From Hybos culiciformis (taxonomy: Eukaryota; Arthropoda; Insecta; Diptera; Hybotidae), in assembly GCA_964007475.1 (NCBI GenBank), contig OZ023273.1, forward strand, positions 81,136,598 to 81,200,597: DNA of 64,000 nt, given 5' to 3'. How positions within the stretch are numbered: the stretch's first letter is position 1; each line of letters begins with the position of its first letter. This document shows positions 11,251 to 21,500 of this stretch, piece after piece. A program made the position numbers and the translations under genes. A model generated the notes under the pieces. It searched no databases, had not been told where the DNA came from, and saw only the letters and a program-made list of their open reading frames with translations.

Positions 11251-12152
11251 ATAAAATTATAATTATAAGTTTTAATTAAAAACTAAACAAATTATTTATT
11301 ATATAAAAAAAAATGTATTATTTTAATTACATTTTAATTATTTTATTTATTTGTTAGGAAAATTAATTATAACAGATAACTAAGAAATTTTGATTTATTT
11401 ATAGCTTAATTCTTTTAAACGATGTTTGATGTAATGTAAGTTAGAAGGATCTGATAATTTTCATATTATTTATTAAATTCAAAATAAAATTGAAACAAAG
11501 TTTTTATAATTATTAACTTTATCATCGATTAGGATTAGATTTCGTGTTTTTTAAACAATCAAAATAAAAATTCTTAAAACTAATAAATTACATTAAAAAA
11601 TAATAATAGTATGAAAGTACATTAATATATTTTTTAAAATAAAAAAACATTATTGTACTTATTTTTATTAATGAAAACAAACCCTCTAAACTAATTGTGT
11701 TTTAGGTAGATATAACAACTTTACTTATAAAATATGTACTTTAAATAAATCTTTTCCACTTTATAGTACGACCTCATTTCACTTAAAATATACGTCATAA
11801 AATTATTCAGATCAATTCAATATCCTGACAAAGATCGAATGAGAAAATAAATGAATTTTTTTTGTATATTCAAATATTGACATTTTTATTTGACTACTTT
11901 TAGAATTAGGAAATTGAAATAATTGTTTTTATTAAATTTAATTTTTAAATACTTTGCGTTATGAACTTAATTTACTAATATTTTCCATTCGCATTAATGT
12001 GAGGCAAAAATCTAATTCTAGAAGCCTACTCTGATTTCATTTTAAAAAGGCTTGTTATTTTTATAAGCTTCAAATACAAGTTTAATTACAGAATTATTAT
12101 TAGGAAGTTCATATTCCTAGGAAAAACAAATTGTTTATTATAATTATTTTAT
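11251..12152. other. AT-rich stretch, nothing recognised
   Basis: No open frame, inverted repeat or known motif could be supported. Confidence 0.5.
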
Positions 12153-12514
12153 TTAAGAGGACTTGCTACGTTCCAAATATTTTTGTCCCAACATTTTATT
12201 GAAAAGCTGTTTAATATTATTTTAAAGTTTAATTTAGAAAAAAAAATTCCATTCACGACATCCGGACTGTTTCATACTTTAAAATGGTTTAAAACTTTTT
12301 AGAATCGGGTAAGACTAAATGCACGAAATCTCTTCAAAACTATTTTTTTATGTACCTAGCCTTAACCGATTCTAAAAAGTTTTAAACGATTTTAAAGTAT
12401 GAAACAGTCCGGATGTTGCGAATGGATTTTTTTTTTCTAAATTAAACTTTAAAATAATCTGAAACAGCTCAAATGTTGGGACAAAAATGTTTGGAACGTA
12501 GCAAGTCCTCTTAA
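12153..12514. mobile_element. Palindromic MITE, ~160-bp arms, TTAA at both ends
   Basis: The two halves are long inverted copies that meet near AAATCTCTTCAAAACTATTT. Ends are TTAAGAGGACTTGCTACG and CGTAGCAAGTCCTCTTAA. TTAA occurs at both outer edges (12153-12156, 12511-12514). That could be a piggyBac-type target duplication, or simply part of the palindrome. Non-coding. Confidence 0.85.
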
Positions 12515-12603
12515 TTAAAAACTAAGGTTTTTAAATTTGGCAACAAAATTATTATAATTCCAAAATTGTTAACTTATAATTTCTTTCTATGGGACAAAAT
12601 CTA

Positions 12604-13149
12604 TTGGGTTGTTCGGAAAGTAATTTCGTTTTTTTTTTGTGGAAATGAAAGACAGTTTTCGTATAATAAACAAATACTTTATTAAATTATATATAGGCCG
12701 CTCTGGTCCAACAAATTTTGCCATCTTTGTGGTAGTAGTAATTCCACGCTCATAAAATTTTTGGTCTTTACTGGCAAAAAACTGATCGAGGTGGTTTTTG
12801 AACTTCTCATTTGAGGTGAAGGTTTTACCGTCTAAAAAATTTGGTCACTTGCCAAAAGTTTTTACAGCTTGAATGGGATACAATGCCACACCCACCATAT
12901 TCTCCAGACCTGGCACCATCGGATTATTATTTGTTCCGGTCACTACAAAATTTTTTAGACGGTAAAACCTTCACCTCAAATGAGGAGGTCAAAAACCACC
13001 TCGATCAGTTTTTTGTCAGTAAAGACCAAACTACAACCAGAAAGGTGTTGGACTGGCAATGTATAATTTAATAAAGTATTTGTTTATTATACGAAAACTG
13101 TCTTTCATTTCCACAAACAAAAAACGAAATCATTTTCCGAACAACCCAA
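12604..13149. mobile_element. Mariner derivative made of two inverted 3' ends, TA flanks
   Basis: Mariner TIRs read TTGGGTTGTTCGGAAAGTAA at 12604 and the inverse at 13149, with TA outside both. The right half (12841-13071) encodes the C-terminal part of a mariner transposase in plus orientation: HPPYSPDLAPSDYYLFRSL holds the third catalytic Asp of a DD34D enzyme, followed by FVSKDQ. The left half (about 12625-12840) is an inverted copy of that same 3' part, so the element is a palindrome and lacks the DNA-binding domain and the first two catalytic residues. It cannot make an enzyme but has two good ends. Confidence 0.85.
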
Positions 13150-13275
13150 TATTTAAAAATATAATTTGGTAAATTTAAAGAAAACCCTAAAAATTAAAAA
13201 TTGTAATTCGTGCGATTACTATTAATTAAATTTTTATCATTTATTGACTAATTGTTTTTCAATTCAGGAATTAAA

Positions 13276-13730
13276 CCTGATTTTTCTAAAAATTGTATGT
13301 TTCTTTGAATAAGGCAACGTTTCTCCAAATTTAGAGGAGTCATGCTTGCTCTTCTTTTTGAAAATATGGCCCCTGCTACTGAAAAAGCACTTTCGGACGC
13401 TGCAGATGATGCTGGTATTCCTATCAATTAGTTAGTCAATTTAGCTAATGTTGGATATTTTGTGTCTAAAAGAGAAAAGCATAAAACTTAAATAAAATTT
13501 TCAGTCAATTATATGGAAAAATAAAGGTATTAACTTTTTTGACACCAAAATTCTGTAATTTCTTCAAATTTTACTACAGAATTTAAGTATTCGTCTAATT
13601 CAATTTCGAACGGATCATTATGAATTACACAGTTTTCATGTCGTTTATTTCTTGAAGTATTAGAATTTTGGCTTGATGTGATGTATTTCGTTTATGATTT
13701 TTCTTTTCCTTATGTTTCGGAGATATAGAT
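13276..13730 (-). pseudogene. hAT transposase C-terminal dimerisation domain with a 69-bp intron
   Basis: Minus-strand coding reads DPFEIELDEYLNSVVKFEE and ITEFWCQK. After removal of a GT...AG stretch (13466-13534, 69 bp) it continues in frame as NTKYPTLAKLTN, then a stop, then IPASSAASESAFSVAG and FSKRRASMTPLNLEKR. This is the classical hAT dimerisation domain (SSAASE-x-x-FS-x-AG). The stop at the LTN position is the main lesion. Upstream exons lie to the right: catalytic part 14254-14687, linker 18476-18719, BED finger 19186-19533. The intron call rests on frame restoration and splice dinucleotides only. Confidence 0.75.
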
Positions 13731-13759
13731 TTATCATTATCACTATATAGATACTATAC

Positions 13760-14245
13760 CAGTGGTATCCAATACAGTCGCCACTCGCCACATGTTGCGA
13801 AGAGACTATGTGAATGTGGCGAATGCATTGAAATATTTTTTATATTCAATGAAGTTTTCGCTTGGACAAATTAAAAAAAATACTATTTTTGCCAGTCAAA
13901 AAAGCAAAAAGAAAACAAGAAATTTTATTTAAAAAAAAACACGACAAAACAAAAACTATTCTATATTAATGAACTTGTGGTGGCAAAATACGAAAATGAA
14001 AAAAAGAACAAACAAAAATTGTCAAATTTTGGATTTTGTTATCTTAATAATAACTTACGAAAATGAAAAAAAGAAATAACAAGAATTGTCAAATTTTGGA
14101 TTTTGTTATCTTAATAATAACTTGTTAATTACAATGATACAATAATTAATCATTTTTCATAAATACATACATATTTTAAGTGGCGAATTAAATTATTTAA
14201 AAATAGCAATTGTGGCTACAAACAAATTTCTGTTGGATACCGCTG
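13760..14245. mobile_element. hAT MITE with 8-bp TSD TACTATAC
   Basis: Ends CAGTGGTATCC and GGATACCGCTG are imperfect inverted repeats of hAT type. TACTATAC is duplicated exactly at 13752-13759 and 14246-14253. The interior contains a direct duplication (TTGTCAAATTTTGGATTTTG twice, near 14020 and 14088) and no gene. It interrupts the older hAT gene. Confidence 0.9.
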
Positions 14246-14253
14246 TACTATAC

Positions 14254-14687
14254 CAAAGAAGGCCATTTGCTCTTTTATTATTTCAGCTGAAGTTTTTTCA
14301 AATTGATTTAAATAATATTTTAAATTAGGTAGATCTTTTTGCGATGGATCAAGCACAGCTGCGCAAATGTGAATTTCTTGAATTTGAAGCCCTTCGCCTA
14401 TTTTTTCTTGCACTCTTCTAGTGACGCTTATGCTAGAACCATATTGCAGGAATAATATTGGCTCCTTGATCAGTTACGAAAATCAATCGTCTATTACTTA
14501 AATCGAACTCGTTAAGAAAATTTAGAATGTCACTTAAAATATTTGCATCTGTTTTTGATGGTTCAAATAAAGATGCTTTTAAATCGAAGGTGATTATCTT
14601 AAAATTTTTTGAATATTGGATTGAATAATTTACGTAAGAAAAACGGTTCACATTGTCTGTCCAAAAATCCATTATAATAGAAACTGC
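14254..14687 (-). pseudogene. hAT transposase catalytic (RNase-H-like) segment
   Basis: The minus strand encodes AVSIIMDFWTDNVNRFSY (first Asp of the DDE site in the WTD motif), then LSNRRLIFVTDQGANI (second Asp region, TDQGAN) and AAVLDPSQKDL, a common hAT landmark before the dimerisation domain. A stop and frame change separate the halves near 14415-14432. The piece at 18476-18719 is its N-terminal continuation. The two were contiguous before insertion of the 14696-18467 element, as the ATTCGGAT duplication at both junctions shows. Confidence 0.8.
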
Positions 14688-14695
14688 ATTCGGAT

Positions 14696-15781
14696 TAAGG
14701 CTTCTGTTGAAACGAAAGTGTTCGAAAGTTTCATTCATAACTTTCATTTCATTTCATTTGATCGCTTTCAAAAATGTTTGAAATTACTTTCATTCTAGAA
14801 TGAAATAATCAATCAATATGAAAGAAACAAATGAAACTTTCGAACACTTTCGATCATTGTATGTTAATAGTAATTTTAAAATTTTAGTCAATTTTTAACA
14901 AAAAAATAAAATAAAAAAATAAAACGCAGTCGAACAGAAAATAACAAAAAAAGTAAATACAACATATTTTCGTTACCGCTTATACACAATTTTTGTTTTT
15001 TTATGAAAACAAACAGGTAAATGCTTGTTACAACTGCAAATTTTTTTCATTTCGATTTTATATAGCAAAATAAAAAAAAAATTTTTTTTAGATTTAATAC
15101 TCGAAACTAGTTTATTCGCGGGACGTTTGTCCGACTTTAGTTTAACAATATAACGTTTATATATACGTAACGTTTATATATACGAAAGAAAAATTAAAAA
15201 AAAAAAAAAAAATTAATACTACGGAACCTTTTTTGGTTAAATGAATTTAATACGCTGTCCGAAAGATTTTTGGTTCCTATAATCGACATCTATCTATCCA
15301 CTTACGAATTTTGATTTTGATTATTGAAGTAAAGCGTTATTGTTGTTTAGCGAAAAAAATTTTGGACCTCTAAGCATTAAAAAAAAGTTATCTTTGTCGC
15401 TTAAAACAAGTTAACGCTTGACAGTCTTTTCGAAATTTTAATAAGTTCAATCATGTTGTGTTTTTATTTATAATAAGAAAATACAATAAAAATCCGTTGT
15501 ATTATGTTTGAAATAGTACGAAAAAATGTTGTGTTATGTTGTGAATAATAAAAAAATGTTGTGTTATGTTTTTAATTTCATATTATGTATTATTTTTTTG
15601 CTTATATTGAAAATATTCCTTCCAACTAAAATTCGAAACTTTCGATTATTTCGAACAAAATAGAATGAAATAAATGAAAGTGATCGTTTCAAATGAAAGT
15701 ACTTTCATTTAGAAATGAAACTTTCGATCAATACAAGTTTGAAAGTAATCACTGACCGAAAGTTGATCAAAAGAAGCCATA
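14696..15781. mobile_element. Non-autonomous hAT-like element, copy 1 of a head-to-tail dimer
   Basis: Begins TAAGGCTTCTGTTG and ends AAAGAAGCCATA, giving short inverted ends (TAAGGCTTCT / TATGGCTTCT). The ends are crowded with the word GAAAGT or its inverse, typical of transposase-binding repeats. No coding sequence is present. The 8-bp target duplication ATTCGGAT lies left of this copy (14688-14695), but its partner is only found right of copy 2 (18468-18475). One base separates the two copies. Confidence 0.85.
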
Positions 15782-16465
15782 GTAAGGCTTCTGTTGAAAC
15801 GAAAGTGTTCGAAAGTTTCATTCATAACTTTCATTTCATTTCATTTGATCGCTTTCAAAAATGTTTGAAATTACTTTCATTCTAGAATGAAATAATCAAT
15901 CAATATGAAAGAAACAAATAAAACTTTCGAACACTTTCGATCATTGTATGTTAATAGTAATTTTAAAATTTTAGTCAATTTTTAACAAAAAAATAAAATA
16001 AAAAAATAAAACGCAGTCGAACAGAAAATAACAAAAAAAGTAAATACAACATATTTTCGTTACCGCTTATACACAATTTTTGTTTTTTTTATGAAAACAA
16101 ACAGGTAAATGCTTGTTACAACTGCAAATTTTTTTCATTTCGATTTTATATAGCAAAATAAAAAAAAAATTTTTTTTAGATTTAATACTCGAAACTAGTT
16201 TATTCGCGGGACGTTTGTCCGACTTTAGTTTAACAATATAACGTTTATATATACGTAACGTTTATATATACGAAAGAAAAATTAAAAAAAAAAAAAAAAA
16301 TTAATACTACGGAACCTTTTTTGGTTAAATGAATTTAATACGCTGTCCGAAAGATTTTTGGTTCCTATAATCGACATCTATCTATCCACTTACGAATTTT
16401 GATTTTGATTATTGAAGTAAAGCGTTATTGTTGTTTAGCGAAAAAAATTTTGGACCTCTAAGCAT

Positions 16466-16707
16466 TAAAAAAAACACACGAAGCAGTCATAGAACTGCCG
16501 ACAGAAGTTTATACTTAAAGATTTAAAAACTATGAAATAACAGTGGCCACAAATAATGGACTGCTTTTGGACTGATGGACTGATTTTTATTTTAATTTAC
16601 ATTTTGTACTGAGCAGCCCATTATTTGTACCACTGATATTCATAGTTTTTAAATCTTTAAGCATAAACTTCTGTCGGCAGTTCTATGACTGCTTCGTGTG
16701 TTTTTTT
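16466..16707. mobile_element. Foldback MITE, copy B
   Basis: Same family as 7636-7873: ACACACGAAGCAGTCATAG on the left, the inverse GACTGCTTCGTGTG on the right, and a centre with ATGGACTGCTTTTGGACTGA. Arms are about 100 bp. It marks the left edge of the insert inside copy 2 of the dimer. Confidence 0.85.
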
Positions 16708-16708
16708 T

Positions 16709-17893
16709 TGGCCGGGTCGACCCTACTCCTTCTACTACTACCCAAAATTTTAAGCCAACTAACCTTTATTTCATCGAAAATAATTTTTTTGATAAAAAAA
16801 AAATTTTTGGTCTTTTTTGGGTAGGAGACCCCCTCCCCCTCCTGATCCGATCCAAAATTTTCATGCCGGCCACGTTCATTTAACGACAGGTAACGTTTAT
16901 AATTAAAAAAATAAAATAAAAATTTTTTTGGGCCGGGTGGACCCTACTCCTTCTACTAATACCCAAAGCCAACTAACCTTTATTTAATCGAAAATAATTT
17001 TTTTGATAAAAAAAAAATTTTGGTCTTTTTTGGGTAGGAGACCCCTCGCCTCCTGCTCCGATCCAAAATTTTCATGCCGGTCACGTTCATTTAACGACAG
17101 GTAACTTTTACAATTAAAAAATAAAATAAAATTTTTTTTTGGGCCGGGTAGACCCTACTCCTTCTACTACTACTCAAAATTTTAAGCCAACTAACCTTTA
17201 TTTCATCGAAAATAATTTTTTTGATAAAAAAAATTTTGGTCTTTTTTGGGTAGGAGACTCCCTCGCCTCCTGCTCCGACCCAAAATTTTCATGCCGGCCA
17301 CGTTCATTTAACGACAGGTAACTTTTACAATTAAAAACAAAAAAAAAATTTTTTTTTGGGCCGGGTGGACCCTACTCCTTCTACTACTACCCAAAATTTT
17401 AAGCCAACTAACCTTTATTTCATCGAAAATAATTTTTTTGATAAAAAAAAAATTTTGGTCTTTTTTGGGTAGGAGACCCACTCGCCTCCTGCTCCGATCC
17501 AAAATTTTCATGCCGGCCACGTTCATTTAACGACAGGTAACTTTTACAATTAAAAAAATTAAATAAAATTTTTTTTTGGGCCGGGTCGACCCTACTCCTC
17601 CTTCTACTACCCAAAATTTTAAGCCAACTAACCTTTATTTCATCGAAAATAATTTTTTTGATAAAAAAAAAATTTTGGTCTTTTTTGGGTAGGAGACCCC
17701 CTCGCCTCCTGCTCCGATCCAAAATTTTCATGCCGGCCACGTTCATTTAACGACAGGTAACTTTTACAATTAAAAACAAAAAAAAAAATTTTTTTTTGGG
17801 CCGGGTGGACCCTACTCCTTCTACTACTACCCAAAATTTTAAGCCAACTAACCTTTATTTCATCGAAAATAATTTTTTTGATAAAAAAATAAG
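16709..17893. repeat. Satellite-like tandem array, ~211-220-bp unit, about 5.5 copies
   Basis: Unit starts (GGGCCGGGT) fall at about 16709, 16930, 17141, 17358, 17578 and 17798. Each unit has a GC-rich start (GACCCTACTCCTTCTACTAC), a poly-T/A middle, GGTAGGAGACCCCCTCGCCT and GCCGGCCACGTTCATTTAAC. The last copy stops at GATAAAAAAAT. Open frames on both strands repeat with the unit and are not genes. Confidence 0.9.
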
Positions 17894-18066
17894 TCTGAAG
17901 GTGCCAGGTTCGAACCCAATTATGATTTGTTTTTTTTTTAATATTTGAAAAATGATGACGGACGATTCTCAGAAAAATGATGACGATTCTCAGAAAAATT
18001 CTATATGAAAATGGATTTTTACCCTCTACCAAATTTCTTCCAACGCCGCTAAAGAAGTATAAACTT
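17893..18066. repeat. tRNA-type B-box fragment plus terminal sequence of a transposon family
   Basis: GGTTCGAACCC at 17907-17917 is a perfect RNA polymerase III B-box and suggests a SINE or tRNA fragment. I see no A-box in range. It is followed by a short tandem (GACGATTCTCAGAAAAATGA twice). At 18040-18060 comes AACGCCGCTAAAGAAGTATA, close to the word that precedes the transposon gene at 51299 and found inverted near 41170. Confidence 0.5.
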
Positions 18067-18475
18067 CAAAAAGTTATCTTTGTCGCTTAAAACAAGTTAA
18101 CGCTTGACAGTCTTTTCGAAATTTTAATAAGTTCAATCATGTTGTGTTTTTATTTATAATAAGAAAATACAATAAAAATCCGTTGTATTATGTTTGAAAT
18201 AGTACGAAAAAATGTTGTGTTATGTTGTGAATAATAAAAAAATGTTGTGTTATGTTTTTAATTTCATATTATGTATTATTTTTTTGCTTATATTGAAAAT
18301 ATTCCTTCCAACTAAAATTCGAAACTTTCGATTATTTCGAACAAAATAGAATGAAATAAATGAAAGTGATCGTTTCAAATGAAAGTACTTTCATTTAGAA
18401 ATGAAACTTTCGATCAATACAAGTTTGAAAGTAATCACTGACCGAAAGTTGATCAAAAGAAGCCATAATTCGGAT

Positions 18476-18719
18476 TGTCGGTTTTAATTTAATTTTTAAT
18501 GGCATTTACAGCAGCACTTGCAATAAAATCTAAACCTCCTGTTCTCAAGGTTTTTGAATTTGGTATTAAATTACTATTTTTTTCGGAAATTGATTCGAAA
18601 AATCTGACGAAAGCATCGGAATTAATAAAATCAAAGGATAAAGTTGAAGACTCAGCCACAAAAAGCGCAAATTTTTTACCTAAATCAAATTTTTGTAAAT
18701 TTGGTTTATTCAAATCCAA
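18476..18719 (-). pseudogene. hAT transposase linker segment
   Basis: Minus-strand frame MDLNKPNLQKFDLGKKFALF followed by SEKNSNLIPNSKTLRTGGLD. A pattern of small helix, F(V/I)ES and (I/L)P(N/S)-x-(K/R)TL is usual between the BED finger and the catalytic domain of hAT enzymes. A stop lies close to the point where the 14696-18467 insertion split the frame; across the duplication the frame runs on into AVSIIMDFWTDN at 14687. Confidence 0.65.
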
Positions 18720-19185
18720 AGAAGAACTTGTTGTGGGACCATAAATGTCTTTTAAAGTTCGTTGAGTAAAAATTTTTTTTCAAGATCTAATTGATGTTTG
18801 TCTTCAAGATGTTTTCGATAATTAGTTGTCGATATATTTTTCTTATAACTAAATAAAGCAAAGAAAAAAATTAAAGGTTTTCTAAATAATTTTTAGAAAT
18901 CAAATTTGTAGAACGAAAATTAAAACAAGACTCAAAAGGAACTAATAAATTAGTAAATAAAATGAAAGTTAATGACGCAAAGAAAAATTTGAAGGGAAAC
19001 TATATAATTACATATAATAAACAGCACAAACAAAATTTCAATCCTAAAAAATTTATAAATGTATAGAAAAAATTTTCATAACCCTGAATGAATAACCTAC
19101 CCACTTTTCCATCGAAGATCGAATTCTGAGGCGCGAAAAGTAATCTATTTTTAAATTTCAAAAATTATTTTTAGATCATAAAAAC

Positions 19186-19533
19186 TTAAGTTATAATAAC
19201 ATACCTGAAAAATGTTGCATTTTCCAAACAATTTTTACAAAAATATCGATTTTCAAATATTGTTTTTGAATTCAATTTCAGAATCTCGAAATATTCCCAA
19301 ACAGGAGAAATAAACTTAGTTAATGAAACTTTTTTACAATTTGTTAATTGTATGGAGAACTTCTGTCTAATTTTTTCAACATTTTGCCATTTTGAAATAA
19401 AGTTTTCGTAATCGTTGAAATCACAAGATTCAGGTTCAGAGGAATTTATTTCATCATCTTGATCACATGATTCTGATTCTGAATATAAATCTTTATCAGG
19501 ACTTGAATCATTGGAGTAAGAATTAGAATCCAT
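19186..19533 (-). pseudogene. hAT transposase N-terminus with BED-type zinc finger
   Basis: 115 codons from ATG 19531-19533: an acidic Ser/Asp/Glu-rich start (SSPDKDLYSESESCDQDD), then KVSLTKFISPVWEYFE and NRYFCKNC. That matches the BED pattern, with aromatic residues (VWEYF) followed by Cys-x2-Cys. The His pair of the finger is not visible before the frame ends, probably lost at an exon boundary or lesion. BED fingers bind element ends. It is the N-terminal part of the gene spanning 13276-19533. Confidence 0.65.
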
Positions 19534-19559
19534 TATATCTAAAAAAAATATACATTAAC

Positions 19560-20415
19560 TAGTTGAATTCTTGTGCATATAATTTTTGGGTCGAATCCAA
19601 CTGATGTAAATATTTAAAGTTAAACAATTTGTGACCATATATTATTATATATTTGTCAGTTTTGAAGAAAACTTAAAAATAAACACATATTTTCAAGTTA
19701 AACGAATTTATTGTTTTATTGTAAAAATACGCTAAAAAGTAGAAAATAATCGCGAATCGAATTTATTCTTAGAAAATAATAAAATTTGTTGTTATGTGTT
19801 TGTAGTTAATTGAAATAATGAAAAAAAAAAACAAAATAATAAAATGTTACCAAATAAAAAACGAGAATCAAAATTGTTCATATTTATTTTCACAAATTTT
19901 TTTTACCATAAATTAATGATCCGAACAAATTGAATAAAAATTTATAGTTCAGTTTCATTTGTGAGCCAGAATAATAAAAGCTTCAAAATACTTAATTTTA
20001 ATTTTAGACGTTGATTTGTCCGACTTTACGGCATTCATTATTAAGTATGATTAATTTGTTAGTATATGAATTTTTAGTATATAAATATTCAAAGGATACG
20101 AATAAAAATATAATAGAACAATAATAATAAAATTTCAATATTTTAATTTAATTTAAACTAAACGGAGCATATAGTTCGAAAATATTAAACTTCTGACTGA
20201 ATGTCACATAAGACCTTAAATTATTCTCAAAGCCGGAGTTTTCTATTCTGAACAGATTCGATTATTAAAACAAGGCTGAATACAAAAATAAAACTAAGTA
20301 TTGATTTTTGTTAAATTTTATAACTTTGACCCGCCACGACAGTAATATTTAGACCATCTAAGTCAGTTCTCACCAATATTAAGTTAAGTTTTAGATTTAT
20401 TAAAGTTTGAGTTCA
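19560..20415. other. AT-rich stretch, nothing recognised
   Basis: No gene or paired repeat can be supported. It may include the 5' flank of the BED hAT gene at 19533. Confidence 0.45.
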
Positions 20416-20419
20416 ATAA

Positions 20420-20660
20420 AGGTGTGCGGTCATAAGATCTCCATACAAAAATCTTCGGGATTTTATGAGATAAAACAATGAGAAATTGTGACCCTTCAGT
20501 TCGGTCATAAGATCCCTGGGATTTTATAACCGCATCTCTCGAGAAATTATGACTGTTTTTTTAAAATGATCACAAGTTCCCGAGATTTTTGGCCACATCT
20601 CTCGAGAAATTATGACCGATTTTAACCGGATCTTGGGATCTTATAACCGCGGATGTTATG
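20420..20660. repeat. Iterated GGTCATAAGATC / CTCGAGAAATTATGACC words
   Basis: Words GCGGTCATAAGATC, TTATAACCGCATCTCTCGAG and GAAATTATGAC recur three or four times in both orientations. It looks like a MITE-type or foldback repeat. Ends not defined. Confidence 0.55.
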
Positions 20661-21039
20661 TCCGGTAGCCCAATAAATCAAAGCATATTACAAAAATTAA
20701 AGACAAGATAATGAAAAATAAGCTAAAAACAATGCCTTTGTTTTTCAACTTAATGTTTATGACAATTATAAATTTAATAAACGAACGCTTAGAAAGACTG
20801 ACAATTTTCTTTGACTTACTTGTGAGCAAAATTCAAATCCTGATGTTCAAAAATAATAACAAAAATTTTTAAAATAAAAAAAAAAAATTAAAATATAAAA
20901 GAATTCAAAATTTGTATTTTCAAATACAAAATTTATTAGATATTAAAAAAATAAAAACAAAAAGAAATAAATAAAGATAAAAATATTTATAAAAAATTAA
21001 TAAAAAAAATTCTTTCCTTTTAACTCGGATGCCATTTTA

Positions 21040-21240
21040 ATCTCTAATTAAAAATCCATTTAATAGTCTCACGTGTAAGAGTGAGTTGGAATAAAGAATT
21101 TAGTTCGATATGGTTTCAATCTCGGCCAATATTACTTTATTTTAAACTCTAATGTTATAAAACGATCCGAGGTGGGAATCGAACCTACGACCCAACGCAC
21201 TGTAGGATAATGACAAAACCACAACACCATGACGGCCGAC
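21040..21240 (-). repeat. Probable tRNA-derived SINE
   Basis: On the minus strand, GTCATGGTGTTGTGGTTTTG resembles an A-box region and GTAGGTTCGATTCCCACC is a canonical B-box/T-arm about 50 bases later. The acceptor strands (GGCCGTC and CTCGGATCG) do not pair, so it is not a functional tRNA. About 120 bp of unrelated body follow, ending near AAAATGGCATCCGAGTTAAA. Confidence 0.6.
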
Positions 21241-21344
21241 TACCTAAGAAGGAATAAAAACCTTAGAAAGGTGTATTACTTGTCAATTAAGCTAAGCCGA
21301 GAATCATCAAGTCTTGTAATTTTCCTTACTCATTAGTTTAAGGC

Positions 21345-21500
21345 ACCCTTTCTTACGAAATTTGTGTTTTTAATCTTTGCTCTGGGTACATAAAACCAAA
21401 TTTGAATGAAATCGGACGAAGATTTAAAGTCCTCCCCCAGGGTCGTTGGGCAGGAGGCCAATCAAATTTTAAATATCTTATAACGACCCCCGAACCCGAT
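21345..21500 (+). repeat. Partial copy of the 1233-2752 repeat family
   Basis: Carries the same words as the first element: ACGAAATTTGTG, TTTGAATGAAATCGGACGAA, AAGTCC(T)CCCCCAGG, then CTTATAACGACCC, which matches CCTATAACGATCC at 1497. The LINE 5' end follows directly, so the LINE probably inserted into this copy. Confidence 0.75.

Larger units (their letters stand above)
15783..18467. mobile_element. Non-autonomous hAT-like element, copy 2 of the dimer, interrupted
   Basis: Nearly identical to 14696-15781 in the same orientation. It runs to about 16466, is interrupted at the A-run after CCTCTAAGCATT by 1.6 kb of other repeats, and resumes at about 18066 with AGTTATCTTTGTCGCTTAAA. It ends at 18467, followed by the target duplication ATTCGGAT. 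Confidence 0.85.
13276..19533 (-). mobile_element. BED-type hAT transposon body, broken by nested insertions
   Basis: Four collinear minus-strand coding pieces make one hAT transposase: acidic N-terminus and BED finger (19186-19533), linker (18476-18719), RNase-H-like catalytic part (14254-14687) and dimerisation domain (13276-13730). Two younger elements with exact 8-bp duplications interrupt it: a MITE at 13760-14245 and a dimeric element at 14696-18467. I could not identify its own terminal inverted repeats, so the limits given are those of the coding parts. Confidence 0.75.

Noticed and set aside
17139..18032. Repeated open frames on both strands of the satellite array
   Set aside because: They recur with the 215-bp unit, change with each indel and have no motif.
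21165..21240. Possible tRNA gene on the minus strand
   Set aside because: The B-box is good but the acceptor strands do not pair; a tRNA-derived SINE fits better.
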